Shown in pieces: positions 29,244-38,576 of a DNA stretch of 64,000 bases (its first letter is position 1; each line of letters starts with the position of its first letter). The stretch lies in NCBI GenBank assembly GCA_028704385.1, contig JAQVLA010000003.1:1-64000 (forward strand), given 5' to 3'. Made by a program: the position numbers and the translations under genes. This DNA is from Bacteroidales bacterium. Lineage in GTDB: Bacteria > Bacteroidota > Bacteroidia > Bacteroidales > F082. A model generated the notes under the pieces. It was not told the DNA's origin. It worked only from the letters and a program-made list of their open reading frames with translations, and made no database searches.

Positions 29244-32200
29244 ATGCAGAACAAAGGAGCAATCAAGGTATTCGCCATTGCCTTTGCACTCGTATCGCTT
29301 TATCAGCTTTCTTTCACATTTGTTACTCAACGAATTGAAAGAAATGCCAGGGCTTACGCCCAAAGCGAAGCAGCTGCAAAGCAGGCTGATGCACTTGCGC
29401 AGGGAGATGATTTGTTGTACGGTCATTACCTCGATTCGATTACTAAATCCCGCGAAACTTATTACCTGGATTCGATGGGTAGCCAAGTGGTGTACAATAT
29501 CTTAATTGATAAATACACTTATCAGGACGTAAAAGAACGCGAAATCAATCTGGGACTTGACCTCAAAGGCGGGATGAACGTAGTGCTGGAAGTTTCTGTT
29601 AGCGACATTATTGAGGCACTCTCAGGCAACAGTAAAGATGAGGTCTTTGTTCAGGCCATGCAACAAGCCAAAGAAAAACAAAAAAACAGCCAGGAAAATT
29701 TCGTGACACTTTTCGGACAGGCTTTTCAACAAATAGACCCAAACGCCAGCCTGTCTTCTATCTTCCTGTTCGAGTTTAAGGACAAGGGTATTACTGTGAA
29801 CTCAACGAATGCAGAAGTACTGTCAGTGATCAGACAAGAAACAGAAGGTGCCATCGACCGCTCCTTCCAAATCCTCAGAACCCGTATCGACCGTTTTGGA
29901 GTTACACAGCCCAATATTCAGAAACTGGCAACCTCCGGTCGCATCCTTGTTGAGCTTCCGGGAATAAAAGACCCCAAGCGGGTGCGTAAGCTGCTTCAGG
30001 GTACTGCTCAACTGGAGTTTTGGGAAACCTATAACTTCTCCGAAGTCTATGGCTTTTTTGATGAAGCCAACCAACGGCTTAAAGAAATGGAAGATGCTGC
30101 AGCCAAAGCAAAATCTTCAACAGATACCCCTATTGAAGATGAAGCCGATACAGCCACCCAATCTCTTGAAGAAACTGAGGATACTCTTGCAAATCAGCTT
30201 ACAGAAGCAGACACCAGCTCTTTGATGGGTCAACTTTCGTCAGACTCAGCTGCACGTGAAGATCTTTCGTTTGAGGAATATGCTGCGCAAAACCCGCTTT
30301 ATGCCTATCTGATGCCATCCTATGTGCAGGACGAAAGCGGAAGGTTCTTCCCCGGAAACACAGCACGTATTGGTAGCGCAGCCTTAAAAGACACAGCTAA
30401 TGTCAATAGAATGCTTGGCAAGGTAAATTCCATTTTCCCCAGAAATATGGTCCTTGCCTGGACTGTGAAACCCCGTGCTGCCGGCCAGGCCGACCTGCTC
30501 GAACTGGTTGCTTTAAAAGCCTCTCGTGATAACAAGTCTGCCCTTGGTGGCGATGTTATTGTGGATGCCCGTCAGGATTACGATCAAAATGGACGTGTTG
30601 AGGTTACCATCCAAATGAACAGCGAAGGTGCCAAATCCTGGAAAAGACTTACAGGTGAAAATATTGGCAAACAGGTTGCCATTGTACTGGACGGCTATGT
30701 TTATTCATACCCTGTTGTGAACGACGAAATTCCTAATGGCCGCTCTTCGATCTCAGGAGGAGACATGACGGTGAACGAAGCGCAAGACCTCGCAAACATT
30801 TTAAAAGCTGGTAAACTGCCGGCTCCATCACGCATTGTGGAAGAAGCCGTTGTGGGTCCTTCACTGGGCCGCGAAGCCGTTACTGCCGGACTTTGGTCCT
30901 TTGTGCTTGCTTTTGGCCTGGTAATGATTTATATGGCATTCTTTTATAACAAATCCGGTTTGGTTGCCGACCTTGCCTTGTTTACCAACATCTTCTTCCT
31001 CTTTGGTGTGCTGGCCTCATTAGGTGCTGTACTCACATTGCCCGGTATTGCCGGTATTGTGCTTACATTGGGTATGGCCGTGGATGCCAACGTAATCATT
31101 TACGAACGTATCAAAGAAGAAATAAGAGCCGGCAAAGGAATACGACTGGCGATCGAAGATGGATATAAAAATGCCTATTCGGCCATTATCGACGGTAACG
31201 TAACTACTTTGCTCACAGGTATTGTACTCTATACTTTTGGAACCGGTCCGGTACAGGGTTTTGCTACCACACTGATCATTGGTTTGCTCACCTCTCTCTT
31301 TACGGCCATCTTTATCTCAAGGATGATATTTGTCTATCTGCTTGATAAGAACAAGACCATTACTTTTGATACCAAGGTAACCCGTAATTTCCTGGCCAAT
31401 ACCAACTTCAACTTCCTTAAAACGCGCAAAACTGCTTATACCATCTCAATCATACTGGTGGTTGTCAGTTTGGCTTCACTCACCTTCAGGGGTTTGAATT
31501 ATGGCGTTGATTTCACTGGTGGCCGTACTTATCTTGTTCGTTTTGATCAGGATGTTACTGTGAATGAGATTCGTGATGCGCTGGCTGTTGAGTTTACCGA
31601 AGCCGTTCCGGAAGTGAAAACCTTCGGACCAAACCGTCAGGTAAAGATTACCACAAAATATATGATTGAGGAAGAAGGCCGTGAGGTGGACAGCATTATC
31701 CAAACCATGCTGTTCAAAAGCCTGGTGCAGTTCTATCAAACCGATATCAACTACAACGAGTTCACTTCCGATCAGGAAGCTGATGAAAAATTAATCGGGA
31801 TTCTCAGTTCACAAAAAGTGGGCCCAACTATTGCGGATGATATCCGGAATAAAGCCTTTACTGCTATTGTATTGTCTCTGCTTATCATTTTCGGCTACAT
31901 TGCCATACGTTTCCGAAAATGGCAATTTGGCCTGGCAGGTGTTCTTGCTCTGGCGCATGACGCAATTATCGTGCTGGGAGTTTTCTCTCTCTTCTATAAC
32001 ATCCTGCCCTTTAGCATGGAAGTTGACCAGTCATTCATTGCAGCTATCCTCACCATCATCGGATACTCTATCAATGATACAGTAATTATCTTCGACCGCA
32101 TCCGCGAAAATCTTTCATTGCATCCGAAGAAGCTGCTACGTATTAACATCAACGATGGATTGAACAGCACTTTAATGCGTACTTTCAATACTTCGGGAAC

Positions 32201-32408
32201 CACAGTCTTAGTACTTATTATCATCGCCCTCTTTGGTGGTGAGGTAATTCGGGGATTTGTATTTGCCTTGCTGATTGGTATCGTCGTTGGTACGTTTTCA
32301 TCCGTATTTGTTGCCAGTCCGCTCGTATTTGACCTGCTGAAAGGGCCTAAACAGGAAGAAGAAGCAGCCGGGAAAGAAGACGCCAATCCCAGAAATAAGA
32401 AGAAATAA
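29244..32408 (+). CDS. secDF: Protein translocase SecDF, fused
   Basis: SecDF uses the proton gradient to pull proteins through the Sec channel. The 1054-residue product is a fusion of SecD (about 1-720) and SecF (about 725-1054), giving twelve membrane segments. Conserved motifs are LGLDLKGGMNVVLE, LGMAVDANVIIYERIKE, GVDFTGGRTYLVRF and GYSINDTVIIFDRIRE. Within the first periplasmic domain (about 285-345) there is a Glu/Asp/Ser/Thr-rich insertion, common in this phylum. It has its own promoter and terminator. Confidence 0.97.
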   Translation: MQNKGAIKVFAIAFALVSLYQLSFTFVTQRIERNARAYAQSEAAAKQADALAQGDDLLYGHYLDSITKSRETYYLDSMGSQVVYNILIDKYTYQDVKEREINLGLDLKGGMNVVLEVSVSDIIEALSGNSKDEVFVQAMQQAKEKQKNSQENFVTLFGQAFQQIDPNASLSSIFLFEFKDKGITVNSTNAEVLSVIRQETEGAIDRSFQILRTRIDRFGVTQPNIQKLATSGRILVELPGIKDPKRVRKLLQGTAQLEFWETYNFSEVYGFFDEANQRLKEMEDAAAKAKSSTDTPIEDEADTATQSLEETEDTLANQLTEADTSSLMGQLSSDSAAREDLSFEEYAAQNPLYAYLMPSYVQDESGRFFPGNTARIGSAALKDTANVNRMLGKVNSIFPRNMVLAWTVKPRAAGQADLLELVALKASRDNKSALGGDVIVDARQDYDQNGRVEVTIQMNSEGAKSWKRLTGENIGKQVAIVLDGYVYSYPVVNDEIPNGRSSISGGDMTVNEAQDLANILKAGKLPAPSRIVEEAVVGPSLGREAVTAGLWSFVLAFGLVMIYMAFFYNKSGLVADLALFTNIFFLFGVLASLGAVLTLPGIAGIVLTLGMAVDANVIIYERIKEEIRAGKGIRLAIEDGYKNAYSAIIDGNVTTLLTGIVLYTFGTGPVQGFATTLIIGLLTSLFTAIFISRMIFVYLLDKNKTITFDTKVTRNFLANTNFNFLKTRKTAYTISIILVVVSLASLTFRGLNYGVDFTGGRTYLVRFDQDVTVNEIRDALAVEFTEAVPEVKTFGPNRQVKITTKYMIEEEGREVDSIIQTMLFKSLVQFYQTDINYNEFTSDQEADEKLIGILSSQKVGPTIADDIRNKAFTAIVLSLLIIFGYIAIRFRKWQFGLAGVLALAHDAIIVLGVFSLFYNILPFSMEVDQSFIAAILTIIGYSINDTVIIFDRIRENLSLHPKKLLRININDGLNSTLMRTFNTSGTTVLVLIIIALFGGEVIRGFVFALLIGIVVGTFSSVFVASPLVFDLLKGPKQEEEAAGKEDANPRNKKK

Positions 32409-32427
32409 TCTTTTTTTTGAAATAGTT

Positions 32428-32464
32428 TAAACCGTGTAATGCAGTTGTGTTACACGGTTTTTTA
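32428..32464 (+). terminator. Intrinsic terminator after secDF
   Basis: Arms AACCGTGTAA (32429-32438) and TTACACGGTT (32450-32459) form a 10-bp stem followed by a T run. It lies 20 bp after the secDF stop. Confidence 0.92.
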
Positions 32465-32523
32465 TTTGTCTGCACCGAAAGCTTAATACCCATGTGTTTA
32501 CTTCACTGTGTTGTAATATTTTC

Positions 32524-32531
32524 TATTTTTG
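32524..32531 (+). promoter_or_regulatory. Promoter -7 box of the tatA-like gene
   Basis: TATTTTTG matches the -7 consensus 19 bp before the ATG at 32550. The -33 region lacks a clear TTG. Confidence 0.45.
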
Positions 32532-32549
32532 CTCACAGAAAAACTTGAG

Positions 32550-32891
32550 ATGAATTTATTATTCTTCAATATCGGTACAGGTGAACTACTCCTTATTCTA
32601 TTGGTGCTTTTTGTAGTTCTTGGACCTAAAAAACTTCCTGAAGTGGCGCGAACCGTTGGTAAAACTATCAACGAAATGAAACGTGCATCCGCCGGATTCA
32701 AAAATGAAATAAACAAGGAAATCGAACGCATTGAACATGACACAAATATCAAAGATGTCAATATTAATTTCGATAAAACAGCTCAACCCGAAGTGAAACC
32801 TCCTGCCCTGGAAGATTCCATTGCACAGGGAAGCATTCACAAGCCTGATGAAACAGAAATAAAAAATCAATCAATAAAACCTGCAAATTAG
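32550..32891 (+). CDS. tatA: Twin-arginine translocase TatA/TatE family protein
   Basis: TatA forms the pore of the twin-arginine pathway for folded proteins. The 113-residue product has the family plan: an N-terminal membrane helix (about 9-22, ELLLILLVLFVVLG), the hinge GPKKLPEVARTVGK, an amphipathic helix, then a charged tail. The ATG at 32550 is preferred over an in-frame TTG 21 bp upstream. No tatC is in the window, so whether it works in Tat or is a TatA-like relative is open. It is 31 bp upstream of the PorE-like gene. Confidence 0.85.
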   Translation: MNLLFFNIGTGELLLILLVLFVVLGPKKLPEVARTVGKTINEMKRASAGFKNEINKEIERIEHDTNIKDVNINFDKTAQPEVKPPALEDSIAQGSIHKPDETEIKNQSIKPAN

Positions 32892-32922
32892 CGTTCTATT
32901 GTTCAAATAAGGATAATAAAGC

Positions 32923-35373
32923 ATGAAGATCAGTCTGCAACTTTTCATATTTTTCTTTTTAAGTCTGACAGCTTTTCAGGGACTTGCGCAACGCAATCCG
33001 GCCAAAAGTGCCGATGAGGCTTTTGAAAAAAAACAATACACCATCGCAGCCGAGCGCTACAAAAAAGCTTACAACCGCGTAAAACGTAATCCGGAAGAAA
33101 GGATGCGGGTAAGTTATCAAATGGCTGAATGCTACAGGCTCACAGGGCTTTTCAAACGTGCTGAGGCAACGTACAAACGAGTAATCCGTTCTGACTACCC
33201 CAAAACCAATCCCCTGGCCTATCTTCATTTTGCGGAAGTATTGAAAATCAACGAAAAGTTTGATGACGCCATCATCAATTACGAATTATACACCGAGGCC
33301 ATGCCGGATGATCCGCGCGGAAGGCTGGGTGCCGAAACGGCTGCCATGGTTAAAGAATGGATGGAAAATCCATCAAAATATGAGCTCACCTTCCTGAAAA
33401 AGATCAATTCACGTGAATCGGATTTTGGAGCCATTTATTCGGCAACAAATTTTAATGAGATCATCTTTACCTCCTCACGTGAAAATGCTACCGGAAAAGA
33501 AAAGGACGGTTATACCGGACAGGATTTCAGTGATTTATTTACTTCTCGCATCGATCGTAAAGAGGAATGGAGTGCTCCTGTCCTTCTCGAGGAAAATGAA
33601 GTGGTCAATACCGAAGCAAACGAAGGAGCTGCTTATATGAATGCAAGCTTCAACAGCCTGTATTTCACACGCTGTAAAAACGACCCCAAACAACAATCAG
33701 GATGCCAGATCATGGTAAGCACCAGAAGCGGACGCAGCTGGAGCGAACCCGTTCCGGTAGAGATCATTGGTGTGGATACCCTCGATATTGTCGGGCAACC
33801 CACCCTGAGCGAAAATGAACTGATCATGTATTTTGCTGCCGAACGCAGAGGTGGCTTTGGCGGAAAAGACATCTGGGTTTCGTTGCGCGATTCCAAAACC
33901 CAGCCTTTTTCACGACCTTTGAATATAGGGCCAGTAGTGAACACCAAAGGCGATGAGGTTTTCCCCTTCCTCCGAAACGATACCACACTTTATTTCTCCT
34001 CAAACGGACACGGAGGCATGGGTGGACTGGATGTGTTTATGACAACGGTTGATACAGCAGGAAATTGGGGAAAACCCGTCAACCTGAAATACCCGATCAA
34101 TTCTACGGCGGATGACTTTGCCATCACCTTCCATCCCGAAAAGGAAGAAGGATTCATCTCGAGCAACAGAGACAACATCCGTGGCATTGACAATATTTAT
34201 CATTTCATCGAACCCCCAATCTTATTTACACTTTCAGGAACTGTAAAAGATGTGCAAACCCTGCAGTTTGTCGAAGGAGCAACCGTTCAACTGATTGGCT
34301 CTGACGGTATGAGTGTAAGTACCCGCACCAGCGACAAAGGCTATTTTCTTTTTTCTGACAGCCAGATCGCAAAAAACACCACTTACGAAATTGTGGTGGA
34401 TAAAGATAATTACTTCACGGCCACAGCGGTCGAAACAACTGTTGGCGTTGAATTCAGCCGGGATTTCACGAAAGATTTCGATCTGGAACCCATTCCCGAA
34501 GAACCCATTGTACTGCCTGATATCCTCTACGATCTGGCAAGATGGGAACTCAAACCACAATACGAAGATTCGTTGCAGGGCCTGATCGAAACACTACAGA
34601 AAAACCCGACCATCACCATCGAACTGGCTTCACATACCGATACCCGTGATACCGATGAAAGAAACGACATCCTTTCGCAACGAAGGGCACAATCGGTAGT
34701 GGATTATCTCATTATAAGAGGCATTGATGGTGCACGGCTTGTTGCCAAAGGCTATGGCGAACGTGTACCTCGAAAGCTTACAAAACAGGTGACAGTGAAT
34801 GGTTTTGTCTTTGACGAAGGCACAATACTTACTGAAGAATATATTGCAGGCTTATCGACCAATGAAGAAAAAGAAGCTGCCCATCAGCTCAACAGAAGAA
34901 CAGAATTCAAAGTGCTGAGTAAGGATTATGTACCAAAATCAGGTACGCAGGCTGTGAGTGAAAACGTGGCTATCAAGCTTAATCCGGAAGATAATCAGGT
35001 AGGATTCGTTGAAAATGATGCCGGATTTTTTGTGGTGCAGTTTATGTTGGATGGCTATAACGAAAAGTTCGTTTACGACCGCACTTCCGATGTCACAATA
35101 TCACTTCAAAAGGCACTCGAATTGCTGAATGCAGGCCGCATCACCAAAGATAATTTCAAAGGCGATATCGAACGCGTGCTTACAGCCGGTAATATTGCTG
35201 ATCGGGCTGTGATCGTATTCGATGAAATCAGAATTGCAAATCGCAGCCTTCAAAATGTGGAGATGACGGTTTTCCATAACAGCCGCTATAGCTTTGTTTT
35301 CGGCCAGCAATTGCTAAATCAAATGGGTGAATTTGAATTCAATACACAAAAGAAATCCCTGATCTTTAAGTAA
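32923..35373 (+). CDS. PorE-like OmpA/PD40 outer-membrane protein with a retropepsin-like C-terminal domain
   Basis: The 816-residue protein has a signal peptide (1-22, ending LAQ), a TPR-like region (about 28-150), PD40 beta-propeller repeats (about 165-425), a carboxypeptidase-regulatory-like domain (about 434-520), and an OmpA-type peptidoglycan-binding domain (about 530-665, with HTDTRDTDERND and LSQRRAQSV). This order is that of PorE, which anchors the T9SS trans-envelope ring to peptidoglycan. Beyond it, residues 700-816 resemble a clan AA aspartic protease: FVYDRTSD at the catalytic position (Asp719; DRT in place of DTG) and NVEMTVF...FVFGQQLLNQ near the end. Activity is doubtful. Confidence 0.8.
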   Translation: MKISLQLFIFFFLSLTAFQGLAQRNPAKSADEAFEKKQYTIAAERYKKAYNRVKRNPEERMRVSYQMAECYRLTGLFKRAEATYKRVIRSDYPKTNPLAYLHFAEVLKINEKFDDAIINYELYTEAMPDDPRGRLGAETAAMVKEWMENPSKYELTFLKKINSRESDFGAIYSATNFNEIIFTSSRENATGKEKDGYTGQDFSDLFTSRIDRKEEWSAPVLLEENEVVNTEANEGAAYMNASFNSLYFTRCKNDPKQQSGCQIMVSTRSGRSWSEPVPVEIIGVDTLDIVGQPTLSENELIMYFAAERRGGFGGKDIWVSLRDSKTQPFSRPLNIGPVVNTKGDEVFPFLRNDTTLYFSSNGHGGMGGLDVFMTTVDTAGNWGKPVNLKYPINSTADDFAITFHPEKEEGFISSNRDNIRGIDNIYHFIEPPILFTLSGTVKDVQTLQFVEGATVQLIGSDGMSVSTRTSDKGYFLFSDSQIAKNTTYEIVVDKDNYFTATAVETTVGVEFSRDFTKDFDLEPIPEEPIVLPDILYDLARWELKPQYEDSLQGLIETLQKNPTITIELASHTDTRDTDERNDILSQRRAQSVVDYLIIRGIDGARLVAKGYGERVPRKLTKQVTVNGFVFDEGTILTEEYIAGLSTNEEKEAAHQLNRRTEFKVLSKDYVPKSGTQAVSENVAIKLNPEDNQVGFVENDAGFFVVQFMLDGYNEKFVYDRTSDVTISLQKALELLNAGRITKDNFKGDIERVLTAGNIADRAVIVFDEIRIANRSLQNVEMTVFHNSRYSFVFGQQLLNQMGEFEFNTQKKSLIFK

Positions 35374-35375
35374 TC

Positions 35376-36542
35376 ATGAGTGATCAGCGCTACCAAATGA
35401 GGGGAGTTTCTGCGGGCAAAGAAGATGTGCATCACGCCATACAAAATCTGGATAAAGGCCTCTTTCCGAATGCCTTTTGCAAGATCATACCGGATATTCT
35501 TGGCAATGATAAGGAATACTGCAACATCATGCATGCCGATGGTGCCGGGACAAAATCGGCACTGGCTTACCTTTACTGGAAAGAAACCGGCGATCTGAGC
35601 GTGTGGGAAGGCATTGCCCAGGATGCTATCGTGATGAATACCGACGACTTACTTTGCGTGGGAGCAACTGATGGCATATTAATTTCGTCAACCATTGGCC
35701 GCAATAAAAATAAAATTCCCGGTGAAGTGATCGCTGCCCTGATCAACGGAACAGAGATTTTTCTGGAAAAGATGCGCAGCTGGGGAATTGGCATTCACCT
35801 CACCGGAGGAGAAACAGCCGATGTGGGAGATCTGGTAAGAACCGTAATCGTTGACAGCACAGTTACAGCGCGTATCAGGCGTGATCAGGTGATAGAAAAC
35901 AATATCCAGGCGGGTGATGTGATAGTTGGTCTGGCATCGTTTGGACAAGCCACTTACGAAGATAGCTACAATGGCGGTATGGGCAGTAATGGTCTCACTT
36001 CTGCCCGGCACGATGTTTTTGAAAAAAATCTTGCCACAAAATATCCTGAAAGTTTTGATCCCGAAATTCCTGCCGAATTAATTTATGCCGGAAAATACAA
36101 ACTCACGGATGTTACGAGCATCGTTGGCGTAAATGCCGGACAAATGGTCCTGGCTCCCACGCGAACTTATGCCCCTGTTTTGAAAACTGTGTTGGAAAAT
36201 TTGCGCAGTCAGATTCATGGCATTATTCATTGCAGTGGAGGCGCACAAACCAAAGTGCTTCATTTTGTTGATAAGCTGCATATTATCAAGGATAATCTAT
36301 TCGCTACTCCTCCCCTGTTTAAAATGATTCAGGAAAGCTCCGGAACCCCCTGGCAGGAAATGTACAAGGTGTTTAATATGGGACATCGCATGGAGATTTA
36401 TACCAACGAAAAATCTGCCCTGGAAATAATTGAAATTTCAAAACAATTCAAGGTAGAGGCGCAAATCATTGGTCGTGTGGAGGCTTCGAATGAAAAAAAA
36501 CTTACCATCAATAGCGAGCACGGCGAATTCACTTATCAGTAG
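35376..36542 (+). CDS. purM: Phosphoribosylformylglycinamidine cyclo-ligase (AIR synthase)
   Basis: PurM makes aminoimidazole ribotide, the fifth step of purine synthesis, using ATP. The 388-residue product belongs to the longer form found in this phylum. It has YCNIMHADGAGTKSALAYLY, the ATP-binding DLLCVGATDGILISS region and HLTGGETADVGDLV. It starts 2 bp after the PorE-like gene and so is probably in the same transcript. The AIR-synthase fold is certain; assignment as the purine enzyme rests on resemblance to the phylum's PurM and lack of other domains. Confidence 0.85.
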   Translation: MSDQRYQMRGVSAGKEDVHHAIQNLDKGLFPNAFCKIIPDILGNDKEYCNIMHADGAGTKSALAYLYWKETGDLSVWEGIAQDAIVMNTDDLLCVGATDGILISSTIGRNKNKIPGEVIAALINGTEIFLEKMRSWGIGIHLTGGETADVGDLVRTVIVDSTVTARIRRDQVIENNIQAGDVIVGLASFGQATYEDSYNGGMGSNGLTSARHDVFEKNLATKYPESFDPEIPAELIYAGKYKLTDVTSIVGVNAGQMVLAPTRTYAPVLKTVLENLRSQIHGIIHCSGGAQTKVLHFVDKLHIIKDNLFATPPLFKMIQESSGTPWQEMYKVFNMGHRMEIYTNEKSALEIIEISKQFKVEAQIIGRVEASNEKKLTINSEHGEFTYQ

Positions 36543-36578
36543 TTTGATTTTGTGATACTTTAAGCGCGCGGGATTTTG

Positions 36579-36586
36579 TATCTTTG
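36579..36586 (+). promoter_or_regulatory. Promoter -7 box of prfA-pyrF
   Basis: TATCTTTG lies 20 bp before the GTG start of prfA. The nearest TTTG upstream is 26 nt away, longer than the usual spacing. Confidence 0.45.
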
Positions 36587-36605
36587 CCAACCAAAAATTT
36601 AGGCT

Positions 36606-37685
36606 GTGGACATCATAGATAAACTGGAAACCATTCGGCGTCGCTGGGAAGAAATGAGTGAGCAACTCAACGATCCTGAGGTGATGTCGGACATGAAACG
36701 TTATGTGAAGCTGAACAAGGATTACAAGGACCTGGAACCTGTTGTTCAGACTTTTACACAATACAAGAATGTAGTCGCAAATATTGAAAACGCCCGCGAA
36801 ATCATCAAAAAAGAGAAAGATGAAGATTTCAGGGAAATGGCGCGTGAGGAACTGGACAGTTTCCTCGAAGAAAAGGAAAAGCTGGAAGAGGATATCCGCA
36901 TCATGCTCATTCCCAAAGATCCACAGGACAGTAAAAATGCTGTGGTAGAGATCAGAGCCGGTACGGGAGGCGACGAAGCCAGCATATTTGCCGGCGACCT
37001 CTATCGGATGTACATGAAATACTGTGAAACCAAAGGGTGGAAAACTGAGGTGGTTGATATGAACGAAGGCACTGTGGGTGGTTTTAAGGAAGTTGTTTTC
37101 AACGTTATTGGAGACAATGCCTACGGAATCATGAAATTTGAATCGGGTGTTCATCGTGTTCAGCGCGTTCCGAAAACCGAAACACAAGGGCGTGTGCACA
37201 CCTCTGCTGCCTCAGTTGTTGTACTTCCGGAAGCCGAAGAATTTGATATTGAACTGCACGACAAAGACATCCGTAAAGACACTTATTGTTCATCTGGTCC
37301 CGGTGGTCAGTCTGTTAACACTACTTATTCGGCCATTCGGCTCACCCACATTCCCAGTGGCATCGTGGTGACTTGTCAGGATGAGAAATCGCAAATCAAA
37401 AATCTGGCTAAGGCCATGAAAGTATTGCGCACCAGGCTTTTCGAGGTGGAATACAGCAAATACCTCGAAGAGATATCATCCAAACGCAAAACTATGGTTT
37501 CAACCGGCGACCGCTCGGCAAAAATCCGTACCTATAACTGGCCACAAGGTCGCGTGACAGATCATCGTATCAACCTGACACTCTATAATTTAAATGCGAT
37601 TATTGATGGCGATCTCGATGAACTGATTGAAAAATTACAGATTGCTGAAAATGCTGAACGTTTGAAAACTGAACTCGACAATTAA
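36606..37685 (+). CDS. prfA: Peptide chain release factor 1
   Basis: RF1 reads UAA and UAG and triggers peptide release. The 359-residue product has the codon-recognition tripeptide in the position of PAT (PKT, residues 189-191), then the GGQ motif ([12 protein letters not shown], 233-235) whose Gln is the PrmC methylation site. The start is GTG ([14 protein letters not shown]); no ATG fits. pyrF follows after 3 bp. Confidence 0.97.
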   Translation: MDIIDKLETIRRRWEEMSEQLNDPEVMSDMKRYVKLNKDYKDLEPVVQTFTQYKNVVANIENAREIIKKEKDEDFREMAREELDSFLEEKEKLEEDIRIMLIPKDPQDSKNAVVEIRAGTGGDEASIFAGDLYRMYMKYCETKGWKTEVVDMNEGTVGGFKEVVFNVIGDNAYGIMKFESGVHRVQRVPKTETQGRVHTSAASVVVLPEAEEFDIELHDKDIRKDTYCSSGPGGQSVNTTYSAIRLTHIPSGIVVTCQDEKSQIKNLAKAMKVLRTRLFEVEYSKYLEEISSKRKTMVSTGDRSAKIRTYNWPQGRVTDHRINLTLYNLNAIIDGDLDELIEKLQIAENAERLKTELDN

Positions 37686-37688
37686 AGC

Positions 37689-38519
37689 ATGACCAAAGCT
37701 GATATCACCGCTCAAATCAAATGTAAACGCACCTTCCTTTGCGTTGGACTGGATACGGTTATTGAAAAAATTCCGGTTCATCTCCAAAAAGAAAAAGATG
37801 CTGTTTTTCAGTTTAACAAACAAATTGTTGATGCCACAGCGAAATATTGTGTAGCCTACAAACCCAACACTGCTTTTTATGAAAGTGAAGGCCTGGAAGG
37901 CTGGAAAAATCTGGAGAAAACAATCAATTACATCAAAACGAATTACCCCCAGCATCTGGTGATTGCCGATGCCAAAAGAGGTGATATTGGGAACACTTCA
38001 AAACGCTATGCCAAAGCCTTTTTCGAAAAACTGAATGCCGATGCTATCACTGTTGCACCTTATATGGGATTTGATTCGGTAGAACCTTTTCTGGGCTTCG
38101 ACAACAAATGGGTGATACTGCTGGGTTTGACTTCCAATAGCGGATCTGAAGATTTTCAGCAACTAAATTTGAAAACAGGTCATTCGCTTTTTGAAACCGT
38201 TGTGCAGAAGGCTACCACCTGGGCAGCAAGTGATCAGCTGATGTTTGTTACCGGTGCTACCAAACCGGACATGATTCGTAAGATAAGAGCGATAGCACCG
38301 GATTATTTCTTTCTTGTCCCTGGTGTCGGTGCGCAGGGTGGCGATCTGGATGCCGTCGCCAAAGCAGGACTCAACAAGGAAATTGGCTTACTTGTAAATG
38401 CTTCCCGCAGCATCCTTTATGCTTCATCAGGTGAAGATTTTGCCACGGCCGCTGCTGAAGAAGCCTTGCGTTTGCAGAAACAAATGGAAATGCTTTTGGC
38501 AAAACACCAACTCATCTAA
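37689..38519 (+). CDS. pyrF: Orotidine 5'-phosphate decarboxylase, type 2
   Basis: PyrF converts OMP to UMP, the last step of pyrimidine nucleotide synthesis. The 276-residue protein has the catalytic Asp-Lys-Asp array in the form VIADAKRGDIGNTS, which marks the longer subfamily 2. The start is the ATG 3 bp after prfA, implying co-transcription. A hairpin shared with the convergent ilvE gene closes the unit. Confidence 0.96.
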   Translation: MTKADITAQIKCKRTFLCVGLDTVIEKIPVHLQKEKDAVFQFNKQIVDATAKYCVAYKPNTAFYESEGLEGWKNLEKTINYIKTNYPQHLVIADAKRGDIGNTSKRYAKAFFEKLNADAITVAPYMGFDSVEPFLGFDNKWVILLGLTSNSGSEDFQQLNLKTGHSLFETVVQKATTWAASDQLMFVTGATKPDMIRKIRAIAPDYFFLVPGVGAQGGDLDAVAKAGLNKEIGLLVNASRSILYASSGEDFATAAAEEALRLQKQMEMLLAKHQLI

Positions 38520-38520
38520 A

Positions 38521-38560
38521 AAACAAACGCCTCACTCATAAGTAGCAAGGCGTCTGTTTT
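38521..38560. terminator. Bidirectional terminator between pyrF and ilvE
   Basis: AAACAAACGCCT (38521-38532) pairs with AGGCGTCTGTTT (38548-38559) with one mismatch. The A and T runs on either side allow use from both strands, fitting the convergent genes. Confidence 0.8.
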
Positions 38561-38576
38561 CATCATCTACAAAAAC

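Noticed and set aside
36438-37199. A 253-codon antisense frame across the end of purM and the first half of prfA
   Set aside because: It is fully antisense to two certain genes, begins inside one and shows no domain; it is a shadow of their codon pattern.
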